Source of the DNA: Streptomyces sp. NRRL F-5122
Lineage (GTDB): Bacteria > Actinomycetota > Actinomycetes > Streptomycetales > Streptomycetaceae
DNA: 27,588 nucleotides
NCBI RefSeq assembly: GCF_001507435.1
Contig: NZ_LMWH01000285.1
Span: forward strand, 1 to 27,588
Direction: 5' to 3'
Both the position numbers and the translations under genes were made by a program. The notes beneath the pieces were generated by a model. The model was not told the origin of the DNA and made no database searches. It saw only the letters and a list, made by a program, of their open reading frames with translations. Shown here piece after piece: positions 1 to 6,896 of the stretch. Position 1 is the first letter of the stretch. Every line of letters begins with the position of its first letter.

Positions 1-14
1 CCCGGAGCATACCT

Positions 15-32
15 CCTACAATTAGTAGTAGG
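15..32. promoter_or_regulatory. Probable BlaI-type operator
   Basis: This AT-rich imperfect palindrome sits 46 bases before the chosen start of the BlaI-family gene. The core at 16-28 is CTACAATTAGTAG, centred on position 22, and an overlapping CCTAC/GTAGG pair (15-19 and 28-32) is centred at 23.5. BlaI, MecI and CopY repressors are known to bind TACA/TGTA-type dyads in their own promoters, so autoregulation is inferred. Its AT-richness stands out in this high-GC sequence. Confidence 0.55.
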
Positions 33-77
33 CATGCCGGGTAGCCTGTGCTGAGACGGCAGGAGGGAAGGCGGACG

Positions 78-488
78 GTGAGCGACCCCAAGGGCGAGGA
101 GACACCCGGCGGCTCCGGCAGGCGGGCGCGCGGCGAACTGGAGAGCGACGTGCTTGCCGCACTGTGGGCAGCAGACCGTCCACTGACCGCCGGCCGGGTT
201 CGTGAGCGACTGCAGGGCGACCTCGCCTACACCACCGTGCTGACGATCCTCACGCGCCTCCACGACAAGGGCGTACTCCTCCGGCACCGCGAAGGCCGCG
301 GCTACGCGTACACACCGGCCTCGGACGAGGCGTCACACACCGCGCAGCGCATGCGGACACTGCTGGACAGCGGCTCGGATCGAGAAGCGGTGCTGACCCG
401 TTTCGTCACGGAGCTCTCCGAGCAGGACGAGGAACTACTGCATCACCTGCTGTCCGAGCACGACGCGCGCGACAGTGACGGGCACTGA
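78..488 (+). CDS. BlaI/MecI/CopY-family transcriptional repressor
   Basis: The product is a 136-residue winged-helix repressor of the BlaI/MecI/CopY type. The DNA-binding domain covers about residues 18-90, with the family pattern ELESDVLAALW, then AYTTVLTILTRLHDKGVLLRH and a wing rich in Arg and Gly. The C-terminal part (about 95-136) would be the dimerisation helix and ends acidic. GTG at 78 is chosen because AGGAGGGAAGG at 61-71 precedes it; an upstream in-frame GTG at 48 has no ribosome site. The next gene encodes an M56 metalloprotease, the usual partner. In characterised BlaR1/MecR1 systems the protease relieves repression by cleaving the repressor. Here the inducing signal is unknown and no beta-lactamase gene is adjacent. 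Confidence 0.9.
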   Translation: MSDPKGEETPGGSGRRARGELESDVLAALWAADRPLTAGRVRERLQGDLAYTTVLTILTRLHDKGVLLRHREGRGYAYTPASDEASHTAQRMRTLLDSGSDREAVLTRFVTELSEQDEELLHHLLSEHDARDSDGH

Positions 489-510
489 GGCACCGGGCAC
501 TGAGGCACCG
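481..510 (+). repeat. Exact 15-bp tandem duplication at the blaI/M56 junction
   Basis: The unit GGCACTGAGGCACCG occurs at 481-495 and again, without a gap, at 496-510. The first copy contains the repressor stop codon (486-488). In the frame of the M56 gene it encodes a repeated TEAPG. The duplication widens the distance between the repressor stop and the best M56 start. Confidence 0.9.
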
Positions 511-522
511 GGGTGTGACGAC

Positions 523-1461
523 GTGTTGATCAGTGTCTACATTCCCTTCGTCGTAACGGCCGTGCTCACGGCGCTCGCGCCGCGTATGGCACGCCGGCTC
601 GCGCCGCGCCCGGCCGCTTGGGCCCTGGCCTGCGCCGCCCTCGTCACCGCGGGCGGCTGGACGGGCTCACTGGCGTTGCTGGCCTTCACCGGCGTGGCAC
701 AGATCCCCCAAGTCGCGGCGGAGGGCCACTGGTCGGTGGCCGCACTGCGGGACGACGATCCCGTGTACCTCGGCGTCGCTGCCACCAGCGCGCTCGTGCT
801 GACTGCCGGCCTGATATCGCTGGGGATCGCAGCCCTCAGCCAGACTCGCCACGTCATCCGGGCCCGCCGTGAATGCGATCGCCTGCCTGGCGACACGGAG
901 TTGGCCGTACTCGACGAAGACACCCCGCTGGCCTTCGCTCTACCGGGCAAGCCGGGAAGGATCGTGGTGTCCCGGGGCATGCTCAGGTGCCTGGGCGACG
1001 AGGAGCGCCACGCGCTGCTGACGCACGAGCGGGCCCATCTGCGGGCAAAGCACCATGTCTTCAAGGCCATCTGGCGGCTTACGTCTGCCGTGAACCCGCT
1101 GCTGCGCCCCCTGGCCCACACCGGCGCCTTCGTCCTGGAACGCTGGGCCGACGAAGAGGCCGCCGTGCAGACCGGCGATCGTGTGATCGTCGCCCGTGCC
1201 GTCGGTCGCGCCGCGCTCGCATCCGCCGGCGCGCCCCGCCCCGCTGCTCTGGCCGCGACCGGCGGCGAAGTCCCACAGCGCGTACGCGCCCTGCTGGGCC
1301 CCCCACCGGCACGCCGGCACCTGCCCTTCGCAGCCGGCGCCCTGTTGCTGATTCTGTGCTGCACCAGCCTGGTCAACGCCGCATCCGACAGCGACCATCT
1401 GGTTGATGACGCACAGTGGCACCATGCGCAGCACACAACCGTGCCACAGATTCGCGAATGA
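523..1461 (+). CDS. M56-family membrane zinc metalloprotease (BlaR1/MecR1 protease-like)
   Basis: The product is a 312-residue integral membrane protein with the zinc motif HERAH (HEXXH) at about residues 168-172. The motif is preceded by hydrophobic segments at about 3-20, 32-55 and 85-108 and followed by one near 270-290. It lacks the extracellular penicillin-binding sensor domain of BlaR1, as is usual for the short M56 proteins of Streptomyces. It is presumed to act in the membrane by cleaving the adjacent BlaI-type repressor. Starts are ambiguous. GTG at 523 places the first hydrophobic helix at the N terminus (LISVYIPF) and has GGGG at 510-513. The frame is open back to a GTG at 475, which would overlap the repressor by 14 bases and add a repeat-encoded TEAPG extension. 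Confidence 0.85.
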   Translation: MLISVYIPFVVTAVLTALAPRMARRLAPRPAAWALACAALVTAGGWTGSLALLAFTGVAQIPQVAAEGHWSVAALRDDDPVYLGVAATSALVLTAGLISLGIAALSQTRHVIRARRECDRLPGDTELAVLDEDTPLAFALPGKPGRIVVSRGMLRCLGDEERHALLTHERAHLRAKHHVFKAIWRLTSAVNPLLRPLAHTGAFVLERWADEEAAVQTGDRVIVARAVGRAALASAGAPRPAALAATGGEVPQRVRALLGPPPARRHLPFAAGALLLILCCTSLVNAASDSDHLVDDAQWHHAQHTTVPQIRE

Positions 1462-1532
1462 CCGTGTCCACCCGCGGTGGTAGGCAAATCTCATACCCGC
1501 CGCCAAAGGAACACGGCCGCATCTGTAAACCC

Positions 1533-2444
1533 TCAACTCGCCGGCCGGGCAGGCGAATCCTGTTCCGATGCCGCCCAGTCGGCCGTCTTCCGTTCTCGCA
1601 TGTGACCGTAGGCCACCAGAGTCAACAGGGCGGCAAGCAGAACCACCGACGAGCCGATCGTGCCGAGGTTCAAGCCGCCCTTGGCGACCGGCTTGGTGAG
1701 GAAATCACCCGCCGTGGCGCCGAGCGGGCGGGTGAGAACAAAGGCAATCCAAAACAGCAGCGTGTTCGGCACGGCCGGAACCTTCATCAACGCCACCAGC
1801 ACCGCCAGTGCCCCCACCACCAATAGTGCGCCGCCTCCGTAGCCAAGGCCGGAACTGTCGGACAGAAAGTCACCCATTGACGTTCCGAGCGTGTTGGACA
1901 CAAGGATCGCCGCCCAGAAAAGGGCCTCGCCTCGGAACGTGACGATGTCGCGGATCTGGAAAGTCATGCCACTCAGCTTCCACACGAAGAAGATCGCGAG
2001 GAGGATCGAGACGAGGATCGCGGCCCCTGTCGGATAGCCCATTCCGAGGCCTTGCGGCCCCCAGCCGAGCGAACTCGTCCCGCTGGAGAGGTACTCGGCA
2101 CTCGCGTCCCGGTTCATGAAATCGGACATCGTGGTGCCGGCCATGCTGGTCGAGAGGATCACGGTCCAGTAGAAGAACGGCTGGTAGTGACTGGACCGCA
2201 ACTGAACCACCAGCGTGACCACGAAGACCAGGAAGAGCACGATCGTGGTGAGGAAATAGCCGATCTGCAGCGTCTGTGCGAAAAGGTCCCCGGCCGTCTC
2301 ACCGAGGGTCGTCGCGGCGATCTTCATGACCCAAAAGGCCACAGTGACCTCGGGCAGCTTCTTCATCACCGACCTACCGGTACCTGACGTTGCCCTCGCA
2401 CCCGCCGCGTCGCCGTCGGCGATGATGCTCGACTGCTTCACCAT
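1533..2444 (-). CDS. DUF347/COG4705-type multipass membrane protein
   Basis: The product is a 303-residue membrane protein with four internal repeats, each about two transmembrane helices. The conserved loop of each repeat is visible: TTLGETAGDLF (45-55), TSMAGTTMSDFM (99-110), NTLGTSMGDFL (184-194) and RPLGATAGDFL (239-249). This fourfold T-LG-T-GDF pattern is the hallmark of the uncharacterised COG4705/DUF347 family; its biochemical role is not known to me. ATG at 2444 is chosen because AGGAG (complement of 2451-2455) lies six bases upstream. The frame stays open to 2660 but that part looks non-coding. The C terminus is short and charged. It converges with the M56 gene and has its own promoter region containing a direct repeat and a leader stem-loop. 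Confidence 0.85.
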   Translation of the reverse strand: MVKQSSIIADGDAAGARATSGTGRSVMKKLPEVTVAFWVMKIAATTLGETAGDLFAQTLQIGYFLTTIVLFLVFVVTLVVQLRSSHYQPFFYWTVILSTSMAGTTMSDFMNRDASAEYLSSGTSSLGWGPQGLGMGYPTGAAILVSILLAIFFVWKLSGMTFQIRDIVTFRGEALFWAAILVSNTLGTSMGDFLSDSSGLGYGGGALLVVGALAVLVALMKVPAVPNTLLFWIAFVLTRPLGATAGDFLTKPVAKGGLNLGTIGSSVVLLAALLTLVAYGHMRERKTADWAASEQDSPARPAS

Positions 2445-2477
2445 CGATCGCTCCTGTCCGATTGTCCGACAGAGCGC

Positions 2478-2499
2478 CAGCTCCCCGCGGCAGGAGCTG
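2478..2499 (-). other. Stem-loop in the leader of the DUF347 gene
   Basis: CAGCTCC at 2478-2484 pairs with GGAGCTG at 2493-2499 around an 8-base loop. It would lie in the 5' untranslated region about 34 bases before the ATG at 2444. It may affect mRNA stability or translation; no known riboswitch is recognised. Confidence 0.4.
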
Positions 2500-2538
2500 A
2501 CGCCCTCCGAAAATATCCAACCATAAGGAGCGATCAAT

Positions 2539-3168
2539 TCAATTGGCCATGACCGTCGCAACCTGAAAGCATCCTGAAAGCCGGTCGGCAACCGGCGAAC
2601 TGAACAGACGAATATGACCGGTTCGGTAATCGCCGAAATTTTCGATCCCGAAGCGTTCACGGAAGGCGCCCGTGCGGCCGATCCGCACGACCACGAACGC
2701 GATCGCCGCCCACGCCAGCACCTCGTACGACGTTGTGTCGGCGACGTGGGCGCTGCCCAGCAGCACGGGCATGGTGCCCGTCGCGTTCGCCGCGAGCAGC
2801 TGCGCCCGCCGCGCGCCGCCGAACTCCCGCGCGGTCAGCCCGCCCACGACCACCGTGCCCGCGGCGGCCACTGCGGACCACAGCCGCAAGCCTTCTGCCG
2901 AAACACCGAAGAGAGACAGCGAGACCCGGGCCAGCAGCGGCGCGAGCGCCGGCTGGTCCACATAGCTCGCCTGCAGGTGTCGGGCGCAGTCGAGGAAGTA
3001 GAGCTCGTCGCGGTGGAAGCCGTAGCGCGAGGACAACACCATCAGTACGGCGAAGACCACACCTGCGACGACGAACACCCTCCGGTCCAGGGGTGCGATC
3101 CCTCCGCCGCTCTCCTCCCCTGCCCCCTCCGAGCGCCCCACGTCCGCCACATCCGCCGCGTCCGCCAT
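2539..3168 (-). pseudogene. Truncated GT39/ArnT-like membrane glycosyltransferase
   Basis: Residues 1 to about 167 match the N-terminal part of the large glycosyltransferase-39-like membrane proteins of actinobacteria: a charged N terminus, a first membrane helix at 31-46, then the catalytic-loop pattern RYGFHRDELYFLDCARHL and VDQPALAPLLARVS, followed by more helices. These proteins are normally about 500 residues or more. Here similarity stops at RTG (about 2668). The remaining 42 residues are unlike the family and end by chance at 2539, inside the upstream region of the DUF347 gene. The gene is therefore cut by a deletion or rearrangement. The ATG at 3168 is followed by a Gly/Glu-rich stretch. 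It is probably not functional. Confidence 0.75.
2562..2581 (-). promoter_or_regulatory. 11-bp-spaced direct repeat, candidate response-regulator site
   Basis: The nine-base unit CCTGAAAGC occurs at 2562-2570 and 2573-2581, one helical turn apart; on the coding strand of the DUF347 gene it reads GCTTTCAGG twice. Head-to-tail repeats with 11-bp spacing are the usual target of OmpR/PhoB-family response regulators. It lies about 118 bases before the DUF347 start. A possible promoter follows on the same strand: TTGATC and TATTTT with a 16-base spacer, about 2510-2540. No two-component genes are in the window. Confidence 0.45.
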
Positions 3169-3639
3169 CCCCGCACCCCTCGGTTCTCGGCCCCTCGGTC
3201 ACGTCGTCCACGCGACCGGTGCGGCCCGGCGCGCACGGCTGCCGGGCCGCTCGTACCTTACGCACCCGGTCTGCACGGGGTGAAGCGCCCTCGGCCGGCA
3301 CGCACTTGCGGACACGGGGCCCTCAGGCCGCTGCGGTCGACGACCGGTCCAGTCCCCATCAGAACAACGACGCTTCCGTACGCGATGCCCCACGTACCAA
3401 GGGCAGGGAATTGCCGAGCAGGCCCACGCGACCCCTTGTTCGCACCGAGATCGGCGCTGTCGGAGCAGTTGTTCAGGCCCTTGCTTGCCTGGAATCCCGT
3501 CTGCGCGGTGAGGCGACCGGACAACTGCGCTCAGCCTTGCGACCCTGTCCATCACCGTGGCGCACTCCCCACCGCCACCACACCGACGCCATGCGACCTC
3601 GGCTGACGAGGAAGCACGCTACGAGAGGAAGACCAATCC
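3169..3639. other. Intergenic, no recognisable gene
   Basis: This 471-base stretch separates the truncated glycosyltransferase from the HD-domain gene. Open frames exist on both strands, as always at this GC content, but none has a convincing ribosome site or recognisable protein. It may contain decayed sequence connected with the rearrangement next door, and the promoter of the HD-domain gene near its right end. GAGAGGAAG at 3623-3631 is that gene's ribosome site. Confidence 0.5.
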
Positions 3640-4305
3640 GTGCGCGACCAACGACCGACGAACGGCGTCGAGCCCGCAGTGGCCGGCATTGCCCTCAGTG
3701 ACGTCCCAGTCCCGGACACGGCCGCCTCGAGAGCCGCCTTGCAGGTGGCATCCGACTACCACTCCCCCGCGCTGCTCAACCATTCCGTGCGGTCCTACAT
3801 CTGGGCGGCAGCCCGTGCCCTGGCCCAGGGGATCGAGGTCGATTCCGAGTTGCTGTATGTGGCTGCTCTGCTTCACGACATGGGCCTGGTGCGTGAATTC
3901 GACAGCCACACGGTCCCGTTCGAGGTGGCCGGCAGCCATGTGGCCCGGGTGTTCTCTGCCGGCGCCGGGTGGCCGGCAGAGCGACGCCGGCGGCTGGCAG
4001 AGGTCATCGTTCGCCACATGTGGCCCGAAGTCGACGTGTCCATGGATCCCGAAGGGCACGTACTGTGCAGGGCGACGGCCATGGAAATCGTCGGCAGGTA
4101 CGCCGACGACTTCGCTCCCGAATTCAGGGCCGAGGTACTCGAACGCCATCCCCGGCTCCAGCTCGCCACGGAGTTCCTGACGTGTTTCCAGGACCAGGCT
4201 TCTCGCAAGCCCGACAGCTCCGCCGCGGGCGCCGTACGGGCCGGCCTGGAGACGAGGATGGCCGACAACCCGCTGGACGCCCCCGAACACCCTGCGGATT
4301 CGTAG
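3640..4305 (+). CDS. HD-domain metal-dependent hydrolase, cyanamide-hydratase-like
   Basis: The product is a 221-residue protein with an HD-superfamily metal site: His48 in LLNHSVRSYIW, His79-Asp80 in YVAALLHDMGL, and probably His126 in EVIVRHM. The pattern NHSVR...ALLHDMGL...PFEVAGSHVA is that of the cyanamide hydratase (Ddi2)-like branch, not of nucleotide-phosphohydrolase HD proteins. The substrate in Streptomyces is unknown. No membrane segment or signal peptide is seen, so it should be cytoplasmic. GTG at 3640 is chosen because AGAGGAAG (3624-3631) is eight bases upstream. It is monocistronic, with the converging gene ending 142 bases downstream. Confidence 0.82.
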   Translation: MRDQRPTNGVEPAVAGIALSDVPVPDTAASRAALQVASDYHSPALLNHSVRSYIWAAARALAQGIEVDSELLYVAALLHDMGLVREFDSHTVPFEVAGSHVARVFSAGAGWPAERRRRLAEVIVRHMWPEVDVSMDPEGHVLCRATAMEIVGRYADDFAPEFRAEVLERHPRLQLATEFLTCFQDQASRKPDSSAAGAVRAGLETRMADNPLDAPEHPADS

Positions 4306-4421
4306 CGACATTCGGATGGCGGCAGCCCCCGAGCCGGTGCAACCCGCTTTTGCTGGTTCAACGGCGGGCCGCGTCCACCGAGTTGGCCCAACCGCAACCC
4401 CGCTGCTGATCAACCGCTGCC

Positions 4422-4446
4422 CCGGCTCTTCCCCCCTCGGAGCCGG
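4422..4446 (-). terminator. Hairpin directly after the stop of the 4447-5160 gene
   Basis: CCGGCTC (4422-4428) pairs with GAGCCGG (4440-4446), a seven-base GC-rich stem with an 11-base loop. It begins right after the minus-strand stop codon at 4447-4449 and could serve both converging genes. There is no U-tract. An alternative eight-base stem, GCCCCGGC (4419-4426) with GCCGGGGC (4453-4460), competes for the same left arm. Confidence 0.4.
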
Positions 4447-5160
4447 TCAGGTGCCGGGGCGCCCGGCGGCGGTCCACGCGGTGTATTCCTGGCGAACGTA
4501 GCCGCGGTGGCTGGAATCGCATCCCATCGCGTCCGGCTGATTCGGGCCGGCCACCAGGTGAGGATGCAGACGATCGTGCAGCACGAGTTGTTCGGCGGTT
4601 TGTACGGCGGCGCCGACCGGCCCGGGACTCGGGTCGTTCAGGGCCATCCGGTCCATGAGCGCGGCCCGGCGCAGCAGCCAGGCGCGTTCGGCGACGGCTG
4701 CGTCGGTCGGCGGGCCGGTCACGCTCCTCGCCTGGCGGCCGTCGCGTTCTGCCCCGAGCGCGAGCACCTGGTGCAGCTCACGGCGCAGGTCGGGGGCGTG
4801 CTCGTACGTCTGGTGCGGGGACGGAGTGCTGGTGTCCGTGGTGGCACCCGCGGTGACCGCAGCCGGCACGTCGGCGCCGCAACGTCTGCACAGCACGTTG
4901 CTGTGGTCACGGCCGCCTTGTTCGGTGGCCGCCCGGTTCGCCGGGGTTCCTGCGGACACCACACCCCGGCCGGGACAGCCGTCGATCGGACATGGCTTGT
5001 GGGTCGAGAGCGCGCATTCGGTGGCGTCGTCGGCTGCCCTCACGGGGATGTGTACGGATCCCTCGGCGCCGCCTTGTCCGGAGGCCGATGGCCACCGCAG
5101 TGACGTGGTGCCGGCCCGCGCAGGGGTGTGCCGACCGTGCGGAAGTCCGAGGCAGATCAT
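4447..5160 (-). CDS. Hypothetical protein with cysteine pairs
   Basis: I do not recognise this 237-residue protein beyond a resemblance to Streptomyces-specific hypothetical proteins. It has cysteine pairs near its middle, C-x4-C (in CPIDGC) and C-x2-C (in CRRC), which could bind zinc. A helical, Arg/Leu-rich second half follows (LRRELHQVLALG, AERAWLLRRAALMDRMAL) and the end is YVRQEYTAW. The ATG at 5160 overlaps the stop of the upstream ATP-binding-protein gene as ATGA, with GAGG about eight bases before it, so translational coupling is likely. The first 40 residues are low-complexity; GTG at 5043 is an alternative start giving 198 residues. Its role is probably tied to the ATPase encoded before it. 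Confidence 0.6.
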   Translation of the reverse strand: MICLGLPHGRHTPARAGTTSLRWPSASGQGGAEGSVHIPVRAADDATECALSTHKPCPIDGCPGRGVVSAGTPANRAATEQGGRDHSNVLCRRCGADVPAAVTAGATTDTSTPSPHQTYEHAPDLRRELHQVLALGAERDGRQARSVTGPPTDAAVAERAWLLRRAALMDRMALNDPSPGPVGAAVQTAEQLVLHDRLHPHLVAGPNQPDAMGCDSSHRGYVRQEYTAWTAAGRPGT

Positions 5161-5687
5161 GCCGAGCACCTCAGATGGGCCCGCACTTCACGGCCGCCGC
5201 GCGTCTCGCAGATCTCGGTCGACTGCGCGAGGCAGCTGACGATGCCCGTACCGCGGCCGTGTTCGTCCGGGGCGATGTGGGGGTGTGAATGCTCGACAGC
5301 CGTTCCGGAATCACTGACCACGATGAGCAGCATGCAGTCTTCGAGAACGAGTAGCAGGGTCATGCGCTCTCGGCCGTACTGCGCTGCGTTGGCGGTGAGT
5401 TCGTCGATGATGAGAACGGCGGAGTCCCGTTCCCTCTCGGGCACGCTCCAGCTCTGCAGCAGCTCGGCAGCGAAGTGACGAGCGACGGAGACGTGTGCTT
5501 CCCGCGCGGGCAGGCTGAGCTCCGCTTGGCGTCGGCAAGGCTCGGAGAGTGGTGGGCTCGGGCAGGGGGAATCGGTCACAAGCATGATCGTCTGGCTCTT
5601 CTGTGGAGTGTCGGAGACCGGGACGTGGGGGCCGCCGAGTACATGAAGGGGCGGCCGATATGCCGGGTCCTGCGTAGGAGCGCTCAT
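5157..5687 (-). CDS. RsbW/SpoIIAB-like ATP-binding regulatory protein
   Basis: The product is a 176-residue protein with a GHKL-type HATPase_c fold at about residues 55-176. The N-box is DELTANAAQYG (95-105) with Glu96 and Asn100, the G1 box is VSDSG (124-128) and the G2 box is GRGTGI (144-149). This is the arrangement of the small serine-kinase/anti-sigma regulators that are abundant in Streptomyces. Such proteins phosphorylate anti-sigma-factor antagonists or hold sigma factors; the target here is unknown. The first 50 residues are Pro-rich and outside the domain. An in-frame ATG at 5585 would give a more typical 142-residue protein, and neither start has a strong ribosome site. The gene is coupled to the following cysteine-containing protein by a four-base overlap. 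Confidence 0.8.
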   Translation of the reverse strand: MSAPTQDPAYRPPLHVLGGPHVPVSDTPQKSQTIMLVTDSPCPSPPLSEPCRRQAELSLPAREAHVSVARHFAAELLQSWSVPERERDSAVLIIDELTANAAQYGRERMTLLLVLEDCMLLIVVSDSGTAVEHSHPHIAPDEHGRGTGIVSCLAQSTEICETRGGREVRAHLRCSA

Positions 5688-6082
5688 CGAGTTCCACGTC
5701 GCCGCACGCCTATCGGTTCAGGCGTTTCATCCCTTTTTTCGAGTGCTTCGCGACATCGGACTCCGCGCCTGCGGCGAGGCTCGCCGATGCGGATCTGCCG
5801 AAAAATCCGGTACCGAACTCGGAGAGGGGATGCGCTCGTCGGAACTCTGAGTGCAGAACAGCCCGATGGCGGATGCACCAGGGTTCCTGAGCCGGCCCCG
5901 GCCATGTGCAACACAGTGGTGCGAATGACCGTGCCGCTGTGCACCTGACACCGAGCCCTGATCAGCTCGTCTGCGCATTGTCGACGCGATGGGCGCGCAC
6001 GCCGTCGGGCGGATACCGGTCGTACGCACACGCAAGGTCGTCCGCATGTACCAATGCGCCCGCCGGCGTATCCCCGCCGACC
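5688..6082. other. Intergenic, no recognisable gene
   Basis: This 395-base stretch lies between the 5' end of the ATPase gene and the 3' end of the anti-sigma gene, both on the minus strand. It should contain the ATPase promoter. I see no convincing sigma-factor hexamers, hairpin terminator or coding pattern. The only conspicuous element is the T-rich run CCCTTTTTTCG near 5733-5743, about 45-55 bases upstream of the ATPase start. Confidence 0.5.
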
Positions 6083-6871
6083 TCACGCCTGCATGGTGAC
6101 CAACTTCTGACCGTTGCCCGCAACGATCTCGAAGTGCCCGATGGCGTCCGGAGCCATGGGGGCGGATCCCGGGATGTTGGCAGTGGAGGGGTAAGAGCCT
6201 GCACGCCAGGTTGCAGCCTCCGCCGTTGCCCCGCCGGTCCCGACGACCTTCAGCCGGCAGGTGATTCCGGCGGGCGCCCCCTTGGCGGAGACCTGCAGAG
6301 TGCTGCCCCAGGCGGAGGGTGAGACCTTCACCGTGGCGGAGACGCCGGTCGTGGGGTCGTGCCCGGTGAAGGTACGCAGCGGGGCCGGCACGGTCGGACC
6401 GGGCGGTGTCGCCTCACTGCTCACGGATCCGACGGCCGCCAGCCATGTGCCGCCGAGCGACGCTGCCAAGAACAGCAGGGAGGCGGCGGCACCGGCCAGT
6501 TGCAGACGCCAGGTCTTGCGCCGCCGGGCAGCGGCCTGCCGGAGCAACTTGTCCAGCAGGCCGCCTTCGGAAGGGTGCGGCGTTGCGGCAGAGTCGGACC
6601 GCACGGCCGGAGAGGCCTCGGCGCCCTCAACTGCTCGGGCCACAAGCCGATCAGCAAGGTCACCGTCGGCGGCGGGAACCGTCTCGCCCGTGACCTCCGA
6701 TTCGGTCACCATCGAGAGCAGCGCGGGCAATCCCGCCATCTGCGCGTGTTCCGCCCGGCACTCGTCGCATTCCGCGAGATGGGCGCTCACCTGCTCCATC
6801 TCCGCCGGAGGCAGCGCACCGAGAACATATCCACCCAGCGCCAGCCGGAGGCTGTCGTGGTCCTGATTCAT
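6083..6871 (-). CDS. Zinc anti-sigma factor, RskA-like
   Basis: The product is a 262-residue membrane anti-sigma factor. The N terminus carries the zinc-anti-sigma motif H-x3-C-x2-C (His31, Cys35, Cys38) after LGALPPAEMEQVSAHL. A linker follows, then a basic stop-transfer segment (RRRKTW), one transmembrane helix at about 124-147, and an extracytoplasmic C-terminal domain of about 115 residues. That layout matches RskA-type anti-sigma factors. ATG at 6871 is chosen because GGAGGAGGTG precedes it; the frame stays open to 6928 without a better site. It begins 25 bases after the sigma gene ends, so the two form an operon. It should sequester the ECF sigma factor until a signal on the outer face triggers release, probably by proteolysis. 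Confidence 0.88.
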   Translation of the reverse strand: MNQDHDSLRLALGGYVLGALPPAEMEQVSAHLAECDECRAEHAQMAGLPALLSMVTESEVTGETVPAADGDLADRLVARAVEGAEASPAVRSDSAATPHPSEGGLLDKLLRQAAARRRKTWRLQLAGAAASLLFLAASLGGTWLAAVGSVSSEATPPGPTVPAPLRTFTGHDPTTGVSATVKVSPSAWGSTLQVSAKGAPAGITCRLKVVGTGGATAEAATWRAGSYPSTANIPGSAPMAPDAIGHFEIVAGNGQKLVTMQA

Positions 6872-6896
6872 GGTCGGCACCTCCTCCAGGCCACCG

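Noticed and set aside
1468..1480. Hairpin CCACC-CGC-GGTGG after the M56 gene
   Set aside because: Only a five-base stem with a three-base loop and no U-tract; too weak to call a terminator.
537..1536. Long open frames antisense to the M56 gene
   Set aside because: Long antisense frames are expected at this GC content; they have no recognisable domains or ribosome sites, whereas the sense frame has the HEXXH motif.
2614..3701. Long plus-strand open frames opposite the glycosyltransferase fragment
   Set aside because: Arg/Pro-rich low-complexity translations typical of antisense frames; the minus strand carries the recognisable protein.
5684..6086. Possible decayed ATPase gene in the gap before the RsbW-like gene (ELI...HSGT...IRT pattern on the minus strand)
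   Set aside because: The resemblance to an anti-sigma ATPase N-box is faint, with no G1 or G2 box and no ribosome site.
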